Shown: positions 51,319-60,553 of the stretch, piece by piece
Layout of the letters: each line of letters opens with the position of its first letter
Numbering within the stretch: position 1 is the first letter of the stretch
Assembly (NCBI GenBank): GCA_024400755.1
Contig: JAKSMG010000005.1
Coordinates: 62,001-126,000, forward strand
Origin: Bacteroidales bacterium
GTDB taxonomy: Bacteria; Bacteroidota; Bacteroidia; Bacteroidales; WCHB1-69
DNA: 64,000 bases
Reading direction: 5' to 3'
Notes under the pieces: generated by a model
Told to the model about the DNA's origin: nothing
Seen by the model: the letters and a program-made list of their open reading frames with translations, nothing else
The model's database searches: none
Position numbers and translations under genes: made by a program

Positions 51319-52494
51319 ATGGATATTGCTCCCTATTTTAATCCGGTTGACTTTGATGCCATAGGCTTTACGGAAAAAAGTTACGATCCGTCGTTACTTA
51401 TCAGTAATGTGTGCTTTTATCATCCCGATGGAGCTTTGGATTTGACTGGTGTTGAATTCGCCATTGTGGGAATCCCAGAATCGCGAAATGCAGTCGGCAA
51501 TAGCTCTTGTGCTCTTGCTCCTGATGAAATCAGAAGACAATTATATCAATTGTATAAGTGGGAAGTTCCTGTGCAAATAGTGGATCTGGGAAACCTCGTC
51601 ATTGGGAAGACCGTCGCCGACACTTACGAGGTCGTTTCCGATATTTTGTCGTTCCTCATTGATAACAACGTCATCCCTATTGTCTTAGGCGGAAGTAACG
51701 ATTTGGCATACGCGAATTATCGGGCATACGAGAAACTTGAAAAGGTGGTGAATATCGTTGCCGTGGATTCACGTTTCGATTTGGGAAATGACGAAGGTGA
51801 TATACGTTCCGATTGCTATCTGAATAAAATCGTACTGCAACAGCCCAATTATCTTTTAAACTATGCCAATATCGGTTATCAAACCTATATGAATAGTCCG
51901 GAAAGTATCCAATTGATGAATCAATTGTTCTTCGAAACTTATCGTGTGGGGGTGATGCGTAAGGATATGGAGGATGTGGAGCCAATTGTGCGAAATGCGG
52001 AAATGATGAGTTTGGATATTTCCGCTGTTCGCCGCCCTGACGCTCCTGGCAATCCCAAAGGTTCGGCTAACGGTTTTTACGGAGAGGAAATTTGTCAAGT
52101 GGCTCGTTATGCCGGCATTAGCGACAAATTGTCTTCTTTCGGCATTTATGAATACGACCCGACTTTGGATGTGGAATCCCAAACAGCTCAGCTGATAGGC
52201 CATATTATTTGGTACTTCGTTGAGGGCTATACCCATCGTCAAGGCGATATATTTTTCAAGGATAAAAATACGTACACCCGACATAGCGTAACAGTATCTG
52301 AAGCTATTGATGAGCTCGATTTTTATTGCAGTAAGAAAACGGGTCGCTGGTGGGTGGTCGTTCCTGTAATCAATATTAAGAAAGATTTGGAACAGAAGTA
52401 TTTTCTGCCTTGTTCAAAAAAAGACTACGAAACTGCTTGCCACGATAAAATTCCTGAACGTTGGTGGCGTGCTTATCATAAAATGAATCGTTAA
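51319..52494 (+). CDS. Arginase/formimidoylglutamase-fold protein with degenerate metal site
   Basis: 391 aa, ureohydrolase fold, starting 1 bp after topA. The three metal-binding blocks are recognisable but altered: GGDH is GGSND (124-128), DAHxD is DSRFD (150-154), and SxDxDxxDP is SLDISAVRRP (231-240). Several histidine and aspartate ligands for Mn are gone, so ureohydrolase activity is unlikely. The C-terminal 50 residues (KKTGRWWVVVPVINIKKDLEQKYFLPCSKKDYETACHDKIPERWWR) are an extension outside the usual enzyme. Linkage to topA, often near gliding/T9SS genes in Bacteroidota as far as I recall, suggests a structural or regulatory role. Confidence 0.75.
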   Translation: MDIAPYFNPVDFDAIGFTEKSYDPSLLISNVCFYHPDGALDLTGVEFAIVGIPESRNAVGNSSCALAPDEIRRQLYQLYKWEVPVQIVDLGNLVIGKTVADTYEVVSDILSFLIDNNVIPIVLGGSNDLAYANYRAYEKLEKVVNIVAVDSRFDLGNDEGDIRSDCYLNKIVLQQPNYLLNYANIGYQTYMNSPESIQLMNQLFFETYRVGVMRKDMEDVEPIVRNAEMMSLDISAVRRPDAPGNPKGSANGFYGEEICQVARYAGISDKLSSFGIYEYDPTLDVESQTAQLIGHIIWYFVEGYTHRQGDIFFKDKNTYTRHSVTVSEAIDELDFYCSKKTGRWWVVVPVINIKKDLEQKYFLPCSKKDYETACHDKIPERWWRAYHKMNR

Positions 52495-52509
52495 ATTAAA
52501 TTTTATACT

Positions 52510-53538
52510 ATGAAGAAAATTTTATTATTGACTAGTTGTTTGGTGTTGTCAGTATTGATGTTACATGCAACTGAAATTGGAAACCCAATTCAAGCAAAAC
52601 AAATTGAACAATTGTTCAAAAAGAAAAATGTTGATCCTAATGCTCCCAAAGATTCCACCGATTGGGACAGATACTGGACTTTGACAGGTGTGGTTGGTTT
52701 GAACGTCACACAAACCTCTTTCACTAACTGGGCAGCTGGTGGTCAAAACAATGCGAATGGCGTTTTGTTTGCCAACCTGAATCTGGCTTATCAGAAAGGC
52801 AATCACCTGTGGGAAGCACATCTCCAAACTGAAATTGGTATGATGTTCTCTATGGCTGCTCGCGACATCATTAATGAGGATGGGATTGTGGAAGGCAAGA
52901 CGAGATGGAGAAAATCAAGCGATAAAATCGATTTCAGTACCAAATATGGTTTCGAGTTCAAGAAAACGTGGTTCGTAACAGCTATGGCCAGCTTCAAATC
53001 TCAATATGCCAGAGGTTATGACTATGAAAAATTTGATAAGTTGGAAGCTTATCGTCCCGCTTACGTTTCTAATTGGTTGTCTCCTTCTTATTCAGATTTC
53101 TCTGTCGGTATCGACTGGAAACCCAAGCCATTCTTGTCATTCTACCTCTCTCCGGTAGCCGGCCGTATCACAACTTGTACCGTTCCTGATAATGTAATGA
53201 GAAATTCTTACGGTATTGATACCTTGTTGGGTAAACCTTTTAAGGCAGACTTCGGTTTGACTTTCAAGGCTCAAGTCAATTATACTTATAAAAATTTGAA
53301 CGTGATGTCAAGTTTGGTACTCTTCACTCCTTACACCTCTAAAGCCCAACCTTTTGGCAATTTCGATGTTGACTGGGATTTCGCAATTTCCTATCAATTC
53401 TTGAAAGTGTTGAATGTTAGCTTGATGACTTCATTGAAATATTATGACCAAGTTAAAATCACTGACGCAAAGGGTAATGTTGGCCCAAGAGTTCAGTTCA
53501 AAGAAGTGTTAGGTGTTGGTATTGGTTATAGTTTCTAA
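52510..53538 (+). CDS. DUF3078 outer-membrane beta-barrel protein
   Basis: 342 aa. Signal peptide (to about HATE), then an alternating beta-strand protein with the DUF3078 start WTLTGVVGLNVTQTSFTNWAAGGQNNANGVLFANLNLAY and a terminal aromatic residue (VGIGYSF), as in outer-membrane barrels. Function is unknown. The start is 15 bp after the arginase-like gene, so the three genes topA, arginase-like and this one are probably one transcript. Its stop codon overlaps that of the convergent gene. Confidence 0.85.
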   Translation: MKKILLLTSCLVLSVLMLHATEIGNPIQAKQIEQLFKKKNVDPNAPKDSTDWDRYWTLTGVVGLNVTQTSFTNWAAGGQNNANGVLFANLNLAYQKGNHLWEAHLQTEIGMMFSMAARDIINEDGIVEGKTRWRKSSDKIDFSTKYGFEFKKTWFVTAMASFKSQYARGYDYEKFDKLEAYRPAYVSNWLSPSYSDFSVGIDWKPKPFLSFYLSPVAGRITTCTVPDNVMRNSYGIDTLLGKPFKADFGLTFKAQVNYTYKNLNVMSSLVLFTPYTSKAQPFGNFDVDWDFAISYQFLKVLNVSLMTSLKYYDQVKITDAKGNVGPRVQFKEVLGVGIGYSF

Positions 53539-53963
53539 TATCTTCTACGATGAATGTCCGAAGAATCCCACGATTGAAATAAAAGAATATCGTGGATTCT
53601 TTGGATAATCATAATGAAAAGTTTTAAGTCTTGATCGGCGAACCAGCGTATGGCTTCGTCATCCTTTTGACAAGCAAGTGCGAATTTCAAAAGAAAATCG
53701 CACTTGTATTTTTTTAACCAGGCAATGGCATTTTCTTCCCCATCAATGGCATTGCTTAAAACGCCAAATTCGGGATAATTGCTTTGCTTCAACAGCCAAT
53801 CCAAAGCGTCGGTGTCGGAATTGATGGCATTGGCCAAAGCTGCCAATTCGGCAAAATTGTTGGCAATCAGAAAATCCAAAAATTTTTTGTCTCCTTTCAA
53901 TCCTTCTAAAAAGGCAAGGAGTAGTTTGGTGTCGTAGTCGGTGAGGCAATGCAATTCGGCCAC
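53535..53963 (-). CDS. Small helical protein of unknown function
   Basis: 142 aa, cytosolic (no signal). Repeating short helical units are visible, each with a hydrophobic pattern around LLxFL or WLL and an acidic turn (DKKFLDFLIANNFAEL, DTDALDWLLKQSNYPEF, EENAIAWLKKYKCDFL, DDEAIRWFADQDLKLF), about 34 residues apart, so an alpha-solenoid-like repeat is possible. It starts 3 bp after glnS and is probably cotranscribed. The TAG stop overlaps the TAA stop of the convergent DUF3078 gene. Confidence 0.65.
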   Translation of the reverse strand: MAELHCLTDYDTKLLLAFLEGLKGDKKFLDFLIANNFAELAALANAINSDTDALDWLLKQSNYPEFGVLSNAIDGEENAIAWLKKYKCDFLLKFALACQKDDEAIRWFADQDLKLFIMIIQRIHDILLFQSWDSSDIHRRRY

Positions 53964-53966
53964 AAT

Positions 53967-55592
53967 CTATTGCTTTAAGCTGACAGTTTTGTTGAAAACC
54001 AGATGTCCGTCTGTTGAATCCTTGTCAATGCAGAAATAGCCGGTTCTTTCAAATTGATAGTAGTCTGCTTTGTTTTGCAAATTCATACCTTCTTCCACAT
54101 ATCCGTTGATGATATGCAATGAATCGGGATTAAGGTTGTCTATGAACGTTTTTCCTTCCTCGCACACATCTGGTGCCGGAACGTTGAAAAGACGCTCAAA
54201 CAAGCGAATTTCGGCCTTTTGGGCGTGATTCACGTCAACCCAGTGGATGGTGGCTTTCACCTTGCGATTGCTCAGCGGCATTCCGCTCTTGGTTTCAGGG
54301 TCGTAAGTGACGTGGATGGCAGTAATGTTGCCTTCCGCGTCTTTGTCGATATGCGTGCATTTGACGATATAGGCGTATTTCAAACGAACCTCGCCACCAA
54401 TGGTCAAACGGTAGAATTTCTTATCCGCATTTTCTCTGAAATCGGCACGTTCAATCCACAATTCTTTGCCAAATGGAATCTTACGGGTGCCAGCATTGGG
54501 ATCTTCTGGATTATTTACGGCATCCAATTCTTCGGTCTGGCCTTCGGGATAATTGTCAATAATCAACTTTACCGGATCCAGCACGGCCATTGTACGGGTG
54601 GCAACTTTGTTCAAGTCTTCGCGAGCACAAAATTCCAATAGGGAAACATCAATGATATTGTCTCTCTTGGCAACGCCCACCGTCTCGGCAAAATTACGGA
54701 TGGATTGCGGCGTGTAACCGCGACGGCGTAAACCGCAAATGGTCGGCATTCGTGGGTCATCCCAACCCATAACGTGCTTTTCCTGTACCAACTGCATCAG
54801 TTTTCGCTTGCTCATAATGGTATAGCTAATGTTCAAGCGGGCAAACTCTATCTGTCGTGGATGGTGAATCTGCAATGCTTCGCAGAACCAGTCGTATAGT
54901 GGACGATGGATTTCAAATTCCAGTGTGCAAATAGAATGGGTGATGCCTTCGATGGAGTCGCTTTGTCCGTGTGCGAAGTCGTACATAGGATAGATGCACC
55001 ATTTGTCGCCCGTGCGGTGATGGTGAGCGTGAAGAATTCGGTACATAATAGGATCACGCATGTGCATATTGGGTGAGTCCATATCTATTTTGGCCCGCAA
55101 AACCTTGCTTCCATCAGGAAATTCACCAGCACGCATACGGCGGAAAAGATCAAGATTTTCTTCTACGCTACGATCTCTGTAAGGACTTTTAATGCCAGGT
55201 TTGGTTGGCACGCCGCGCATTTCGCTGATTTCTTCCTGCGAGCAATCATCTACGTATGCCAGTCCCTTTTCAATCAGCTGCTCAGCCCATTTGTATAATT
55301 GTTCGAAATAATCGGAGGCATAATGTTCTTCGGCCCACTGATATCCTAACCATTTAATGTCTTCACGGATGGAGTCAACATATTCAACGTCCTCTTTCAC
55401 CGGGTTGGTATCGTCAAATCGAAGGTTGGTGATGCCGCCATATTTTTGTGCCATTCCAAAGTCAATGCAGATGGCTTTGGCGTGACCAATATGTAGGTAA
55501 CCATTGGGTTCTGGCGGAAATCGAGTGTGAACTTTCGCTTCATTCTTGTTGTTCCGTAGGTCTTCCTCGATAATTTCTTCAATAAAATTCAT
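53967..55592 (-). CDS. glnS: Glutaminyl-tRNA synthetase
   Basis: 541 aa. Charges tRNA-Gln directly. Class I signatures: [17 protein letters not shown] (HIGH) near residue 25 and [11 protein letters not shown] (KMSKS-like); [18 protein letters not shown]; the C-terminal anticodon-binding barrels end with [26 protein letters not shown]. The -7 box TATTTTTG is at 55649-55656 on the minus strand. Confidence 0.95.
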   Translation of the reverse strand: MNFIEEIIEEDLRNNKNEAKVHTRFPPEPNGYLHIGHAKAICIDFGMAQKYGGITNLRFDDTNPVKEDVEYVDSIREDIKWLGYQWAEEHYASDYFEQLYKWAEQLIEKGLAYVDDCSQEEISEMRGVPTKPGIKSPYRDRSVEENLDLFRRMRAGEFPDGSKVLRAKIDMDSPNMHMRDPIMYRILHAHHHRTGDKWCIYPMYDFAHGQSDSIEGITHSICTLEFEIHRPLYDWFCEALQIHHPRQIEFARLNISYTIMSKRKLMQLVQEKHVMGWDDPRMPTICGLRRRGYTPQSIRNFAETVGVAKRDNIIDVSLLEFCAREDLNKVATRTMAVLDPVKLIIDNYPEGQTEELDAVNNPEDPNAGTRKIPFGKELWIERADFRENADKKFYRLTIGGEVRLKYAYIVKCTHIDKDAEGNITAIHVTYDPETKSGMPLSNRKVKATIHWVDVNHAQKAEIRLFERLFNVPAPDVCEEGKTFIDNLNPDSLHIINGYVEEGMNLQNKADYYQFERTGYFCIDKDSTDGHLVFNKTVSLKQ

Positions 55593-55648
55593 AGTGTCAG
55601 TAATTTAAAATTTCAGCAAATCCAAAATTTGCCATTTTATTTAATTCG

Positions 55649-55656
55649 CAAAAATA
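55649..55656 (-). promoter_or_regulatory. -7 promoter box of glnS
   Basis: TATTTTTG on the minus strand, about 57 bp before the glnS ATG, in the only gap between glnS and hsdR. Confidence 0.6.
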
Positions 55657-55708
55657 ATATATTTTCAGTTATAATGATGAAGTTGATGTCATTTTTTTTC
55701 GATGAAAC

Positions 55709-58700
55709 TTATCCGTTATATTTTTTGAAATTCTCCGCCTGTTCCAAGATTTCCTTGAAAACCTCGTCGTTGACGAAGGGCGGATAGCCGTATTCCGACA
55801 GTACGAGAATCAGATTCATCTTTAGTTCGGCTTTGATGTCCTCGCGGCGCGACCAGTCGGTGTATTTGGCTTTGTCGTCAACAATGAGTTTGATTTCCTT
55901 GGCCAAGGCGATGGCCTTGTCTTCTGGATACTCGAAGTTGTACTTTTTCGCCACCAGCATCAAAATGTCGTAGAAAGACTTTTCCTCATAGCTGATGCCC
56001 ATCTCCTCTGACTGCTGCTTGTCGTGGTTGATTTCGGCCAAAAGGTCTGTCATTTGCGACACCACTTCGTCGATGACTTCGTTGGCTAATGTGGTGTTGT
56101 CGCTGCGGTCGTTGTAACTACGCACGATAGCTTCCAAACGCTCGGAAAAGTCGATGCCCTTGGCTTTGTTGATTTTCTGCAGGCGCTCGATGACCTGGCG
56201 CAGCAGTCTTTCCATCAGCTTGACTTTGGTATTCGGCAGTTTCAGAAGGTTGAGGCGTTCCATATACTGCTCAGAGAAGAGGTCGAGTTCCTCCTCTTTG
56301 GCACCGATCTTGGTAATTTCCTCCACCTGCTCGGAGATGAGGGCGTCGCGGATGAGGTCGGCCACGTGGCGGTTCATCGATGCCGTGTCGGCGGCGCTGC
56401 CGCGCGTGAGCTTGAAGATGATGGAGCGCACGGCGATGAAGAAGTGGATGTCGTCGATTTCCCGCGTGCTCAGTTGGTCGCTGTTGCAGCAGATGTTGTA
56501 GGCACCGCGCATCTTGCGGGTGTGGCCCATAAACTGCGTTTCTGTCTCTTTGGTTTGCTGCACGAACTCCGCCGCGCGGTTCAAACAGTCGAGCTGCTGC
56601 AAGGACGTTCCGTTGTGATAAGCCGAATAGTCGAAGGTGTGGAACATCCGCCGCAGAATGTCCAGCTCGTCCTTGGTCAGTTTCACCGACTGCTCGATGG
56701 TTTCCAAGGAGGTCAGCGGCAGGTCGCCTTGGCCGCCGTATTGCTTCAGGGCAAGGTTCAGGTTGTTCTTGATGCCGAGGTAATCGACCACCAGACCCTT
56801 GTCTTTGCCGGGATATACGCGGTTAACGCGCGAGATGGTCTGGATGAGCGTGTGACGCTGCAGCGGCTTGAAGCAGTACATCGTGTCCAATGCTGGCACG
56901 TCGAAGCCGGTAATCCACATATCCACCACGATGGCAATCTTGAAATTGCTTTTTTCCTCCTTGAACTGTTCGTCCAATTGCTTGCGGTAGTCGTTGCTGC
57001 CTAATAGGTCGTACAGTTCTTTCGGGTCGTTCTTGTCGCGGGTCACCACCATTTTCACGCGCTCGATGGGTAGCACGGTTTTCTTTTCCTGCTCGGAGAG
57101 TGCCTCGCCCTCGCAGCAGGCCTTCACCTCCGCCCATTCGGGACGCAGTTTGATAATGTTTTGGTACAGATAGTAGGCAATCTGCCGTGTGGAACAGACA
57201 ATCATTGCCTTGCCTTTCACGGTGGACCCCTCAGTAACACGACGTTCGTAATGATCCACAAAGTCTTCGGCGATGCGCATCAGCAGGTCGGGGTCGCTGA
57301 GGATGACATCGAGGCGCGTCATCGCCTTCTTGCTCTCCTCAATCTGGTATTCGGTGCTGCCCTCGTCGGCGCAGCGGTTGTAGTATTCTTCAATTTCCTT
57401 CACCTTCTCGGCATCCAGAATCACCTTCGAGGCGCGACCTTCATAGACGATTTTGCGGGTGATGCCGTCGGCCACGGATTCCGACATCGTGTAGGCATCC
57501 ACCACGGGACCGAAGACTTCCACGGTGGCGTCGATGGGTGTGCCGGTGAAGCCGACGTAGGTGGCGTTGGGCAGACTGTCGTGCAGATATTTGGCGAAGC
57601 CGTATGCGCGGCGGATGCCGTCATCGGTGAGGCGCAGCTTCATTCCCAGGCCCGTCTGACTGCGGTGTGCCTCGTCGCTGATGCATACGATGTTGGCACG
57701 CTCCGACAGCAGGTTGATGTCTTCCGAGAACTTCTGGATGGTGGTGAGGAAGACGCCGCCGCTGGTGCGGCCTTGCAGCAGTTTCTTCAGTTGGTCGCGA
57801 CTTTCCACCTGTTTAATGGTGTCGTCGCCGATGAACTTGCGGGCGTTGAGCACCTGCTTGGAGAGCTGGTCGTCGAGGTCGGTGCGGTCGGTGATGAAAA
57901 GGATGGTTGGGCTGTGCAGTTCGCGGCTCTTCATCAGCAGACGGGCCAGAAAAAGCATCGTGAAGCTCTTGCCGCAGCCGGTGGCGCCGAAGTAGGTGCC
58001 GCCCTTGCCATCGCCGCCGTTCTGATGCGAATGCTGTAAGATATTCTGATAGAGTGCCGTGGCTGCAAAATACTGCGGATAGCGGCACACAATCTTGGTT
58101 TCGCCTTTGGGGGTGTCGGGCAGGAAGATAAAGTTGTGGATAACCTCTAAAATGCGTTCCTTGCGGAAAAGTCCTTGAACCATTGTGTAGAGCGAGTTGA
58201 TGCCGTCGGTGCTGCGGTCGCTCTGTTCTACCTTGCGCCAGGCATAGAAAAATTCATAATCCGCGAACAGCGAACCGAACTTGTTGTTCACGCCGTCGCT
58301 GATGGCCACGAAGGCATTGTATTTGAACAGCTGCGGGATGTCGCGCTGGTAACGGACCGTCAGCTGCTTGTAGGCGTCCATAATGGTGGTTTCCTCCTTG
58401 ATGGCGCTTTTAAATTCTAACACCACCACGGGAATGCCATTGACGAAAACCACCAGGTCGGGGATGCGCTTTTCGTCGCCCTGCACCTCAAACTGGTTCA
58501 CAATCTTGAAGATGTTGTGTTCCGGCGTTTCGTAGTCGATGGGATTGATGAAAAGGTTGGGGCGGTGGCTGTCTTCGCGTTTGATGCTGAATCCGTCCAT
58601 CAGCAGGCGTAGGGTGTGGGCGTTGTCCTCGTACAGCGACGAACCCGCATAGGCCGTAATCCGCGCGATGGCCGTTTCGATTTCGTTGGCGGTGATGCCG

Positions 58701-58858
58701 TCATTCCGGTAACGGCGTTGCAGGAATGTGCGCAGGTCGTCGTACAACAGCACGTCCGACGTATTCCGCACAACATTATCGCCGTGCACGTAATCGTATT
58801 CCTGTTGTTGGAACAATTCGATGATGGCGGATTCTAATTTCGCTTCGGTGAAGGACAT
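55709..58858 (-). CDS. hsdR: Type I restriction enzyme, R (motor/nuclease) subunit
   Basis: 1049 aa. Cleaves unmethylated foreign DNA after translocation. The N-terminal PD-(D/E)XK nuclease has Asp134 (RIPDLVVFVN) and Glu148-Phe-Lys150 (VVVLEFKSA). The SF2 motor follows with Walker A FGATGCGKSFTMLF, DEAH box CISDEAHRSQTG, TGTPIDATVEVFG, VVDMWITGFDVPALDTMY and QTISRVNRVYPGKDKGLVVDYLG. The C-terminal helical domain is complete. Full length, no interruptions. Its 5' side is the RAYT insertion (12 bp gap), so it has been separated from hsdS by about 3.3 kb of accessory genes. Confidence 0.95.
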   Translation of the reverse strand: MSFTEAKLESAIIELFQQQEYDYVHGDNVVRNTSDVLLYDDLRTFLQRRYRNDGITANEIETAIARITAYAGSSLYEDNAHTLRLLMDGFSIKREDSHRPNLFINPIDYETPEHNIFKIVNQFEVQGDEKRIPDLVVFVNGIPVVVLEFKSAIKEETTIMDAYKQLTVRYQRDIPQLFKYNAFVAISDGVNNKFGSLFADYEFFYAWRKVEQSDRSTDGINSLYTMVQGLFRKERILEVIHNFIFLPDTPKGETKIVCRYPQYFAATALYQNILQHSHQNGGDGKGGTYFGATGCGKSFTMLFLARLLMKSRELHSPTILFITDRTDLDDQLSKQVLNARKFIGDDTIKQVESRDQLKKLLQGRTSGGVFLTTIQKFSEDINLLSERANIVCISDEAHRSQTGLGMKLRLTDDGIRRAYGFAKYLHDSLPNATYVGFTGTPIDATVEVFGPVVDAYTMSESVADGITRKIVYEGRASKVILDAEKVKEIEEYYNRCADEGSTEYQIEESKKAMTRLDVILSDPDLLMRIAEDFVDHYERRVTEGSTVKGKAMIVCSTRQIAYYLYQNIIKLRPEWAEVKACCEGEALSEQEKKTVLPIERVKMVVTRDKNDPKELYDLLGSNDYRKQLDEQFKEEKSNFKIAIVVDMWITGFDVPALDTMYCFKPLQRHTLIQTISRVNRVYPGKDKGLVVDYLGIKNNLNLALKQYGGQGDLPLTSLETIEQSVKLTKDELDILRRMFHTFDYSAYHNGTSLQQLDCLNRAAEFVQQTKETETQFMGHTRKMRGAYNICCNSDQLSTREIDDIHFFIAVRSIIFKLTRGSAADTASMNRHVADLIRDALISEQVEEITKIGAKEEELDLFSEQYMERLNLLKLPNTKVKLMERLLRQVIERLQKINKAKGIDFSERLEAIVRSYNDRSDNTTLANEVIDEVVSQMTDLLAEINHDKQQSEEMGISYEEKSFYDILMLVAKKYNFEYPEDKAIALAKEIKLIVDDKAKYTDWSRREDIKAELKMNLILVLSEYGYPPFVNDEVFKEILEQAENFKKYNG

Positions 58859-58870
58859 AATGGTGTGGTT

Positions 58871-59431
58871 TTATTGATTATCTGATTTCAATGTATCCTC
58901 TTCCCAATTTTCGGGATTATGGACAATATATTCGGAAATTCTTATGTATTCCTGTTCGTTCCGGATAATGTGGTCATGGTAATTCGCCTGCCACAACGGA
59001 TTGGTTTTGTTGAATTTTTTCATGGAACGGTTATTTTCATCCATCCAATCGTCGATTTTATTTATTGCCGCCGATTTGAAACCCGCCACGAACGACGAAA
59101 TCGATTGGGGTTCGCGGTATAATTGCGTTGGTGTTTTTACGTCCAATTCACATCCGTTTTTATCCAAAATGACGATGGCGTGCAAATGATTGGGCATCAA
59201 CACAAATTCGCCCAGAAACAATTCCTCGCGTATTTCAAACGATTTGAAAAATTCATCGTAAACAATCTTTCCGATTTCGTTCAGAACCATTTGGCCATCC
59301 ACAATTTCCCCGAAACGGTGTTCCCGTCTGTATGTCACGATAGTGATGAAATAATGTCCGTTTCGGGCATAATTCCATCCGCGCAACCGATTCGACGGGA
59401 TTCTGTATCTGTTTTTGAATTTCTCAGGCAT
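58871..59431 (-). mobile_element. REP-associated tyrosine transposase (Y1/HUH family)
   Basis: 186 aa. Single-stranded DNA transposase-like protein of the IS200/RAYT type. N-terminal RLRGWNYARNGHYFITIVTYRREHRFGEI, the HUH pair His82/His84 in LMPNHLHAIVIL, and conserved tyrosines in YHDHIIRNEQEY and EYIVHNPENW, one of which is presumably the nucleophile. RAYTs are domesticated enzymes that mobilise short palindromic repeats. It sits between a truncated DUF262 gene plus an 18-bp tandem repeat and hsdR. It is a candidate for having disrupted the DUF262 gene. Confidence 0.85.
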
Positions 59432-59547
59432 TTTATTGTTTTTTCATTTTTCGTTAAAACCGGAACAATTGAACGACATTGGGAATTGGAAAATTATTCA
59501 CGTCCACCAATATGTTTTGGTTTTCCGCAAAATCGTTTGTTTTCCGC

Positions 59548-59619
59548 ACGGCCATGCGCCACAACCGAACCGTACGTCACAACAATACCATGCATCGCAA
59601 CCCAATCCCACGCCACAAC
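59548..59619. repeat. Four tandem 18-bp units
   Basis: On the minus strand four successive units: GTTGTGGCGTGGGATTGG, GTTGCGATGCATGGTATT, GTTGTGACGTACGGTTCG, GTTGTGGCGCATGGCCGT. They start with GTTG and differ elsewhere. In one frame they read as hexapeptides of the VVAHGR kind, but that frame has no start or homology. They lie just upstream of the RAYT gene. Confidence 0.75.
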
Positions 59620-59659
59620 CATCATGCATATCCGCAAATTTGCCACCGCCGTGAATGAT

Positions 59660-59770
59660 GCGCCACACAAACGGACGTTGAATTTCCGGAATGGCAATAT
59701 CGTTGGCCTCAATCAGACCCAAAATCTGACTGATCGTCAGCGGATAGTTGTTGTATTTCTGTTTGTCCAT
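59660..59770 (-). pseudogene. Remnant of a DUF262 gene (N-terminal 37 codons)
   Basis: MDKQKYNNYPLTISQILGLI and then EANDIAIPEIQRPFVW is the typical start of a DUF262 protein. After Trp/Arg 37 the frame runs into the 18-bp tandem repeats, where it has no similarity to the family, and stops at 59498. The rest of the gene is not found in the window, so this is a truncated remnant, apparently interrupted at the RAYT/tandem-repeat boundary. Confidence 0.7.
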
Positions 59771-59795
59771 AGATTTGGGGTGTGGTTAATCATCA

Positions 59796-60464
59796 TTATT
59801 CATTCTCGTGCTGTTTGCGCAGGTCGTTTAGGACTTTACCTTTGTAACTGAAATATTTAGGACCTTGATAGGCTCCCGATGTGTTTTGTTTTTCCACAGG
59901 AAGAAATGTTCCAGTAAATGCAGAAAGACTATACAAGCGACCATCATATTCTATTTTGTCGTCAGATGCGACTTTTACTGGCAAATTAAGAGGGTCAAAA
60001 ATAATGGTTTCACCAATGTTGATACCAATCATGTGAAATTTGAATGCAGGTTTGGCAGGACGTTTTTGCTTCTCCTGTTTTGCAATGTCGTGGTCTTGTT
60101 CCTTGCTTTTAGATTCTACCGGTTTGCCATCTACATATACAAACAGTTCTGCATCATCTAAAATATCAGCAATATCCCGCATAATATCGAGAGCCATATC
60201 GGGTGCGATATTAAAGAATTCTCGATTCTGACGGATGCGCAAATCCGTAAGTCGGTCTATCTGCTTGTGTATCTGTTTTTCAACCTTATCATATTTGCTT
60301 GTGCAGAGCGTTGCATAAATTTCAAATGGCAAAGGAACAGCAGTATTATCAAGTTCTTTCGACCTTATATCTACAGGTCTGGCACTCTTGCCAATCTTAA
60401 CCCAATCCTCACGAAACGATGGATTGGTAAGTATGTAAACAAATCCTCTTTCTTCGTTTGTCAT
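59796..60464 (-). CDS. GIY-YIG (T5orf172-type) nuclease-domain protein
   Basis: 222 aa. The N-terminal GIY-YIG domain of the T5orf172 type has GFVYILTNPSF (7-17) and VKIGKSARPVDIRSKELD (22-39), with a later FFNI segment. The C-terminal half is a separate conserved-looking domain (TIIFDPLNLPVKVASDDKIEYDGRLYSLSAFTG, AYQGPKYFSYKGKVLNDLRKQ) joined by a charged linker (KSKEQDHDIAKQEKQKRPAKP). Such proteins are frequent in type I restriction loci. It may be a nicking or restriction partner. It lies 89 bp after the reverse transcriptase. Confidence 0.75.
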   Translation of the reverse strand: MTNEERGFVYILTNPSFREDWVKIGKSARPVDIRSKELDNTAVPLPFEIYATLCTSKYDKVEKQIHKQIDRLTDLRIRQNREFFNIAPDMALDIMRDIADILDDAELFVYVDGKPVESKSKEQDHDIAKQEKQKRPAKPAFKFHMIGINIGETIIFDPLNLPVKVASDDKIEYDGRLYSLSAFTGTFLPVEKQNTSGAYQGPKYFSYKGKVLNDLRKQHENE

Positions 60465-60553
60465 AATTTATCTTTTTTATTTAATGTCGGCTGATAAGAT
60501 TTTCTTGGTGACTGAATCAATCTTCAACTCATCCGAAAAAGCATGTTTTCTTA

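Noticed and set aside
57161-58039. Plus-strand frame of about 290 codons opposite hsdR
   Set aside because: Arises from the GC-rich codon pattern of hsdR; no motif, start site or promoter.
59548-59619. CRISPR-like array
   Set aside because: The 18-bp units are adjacent with no spacers and are too divergent. No cas genes are nearby.
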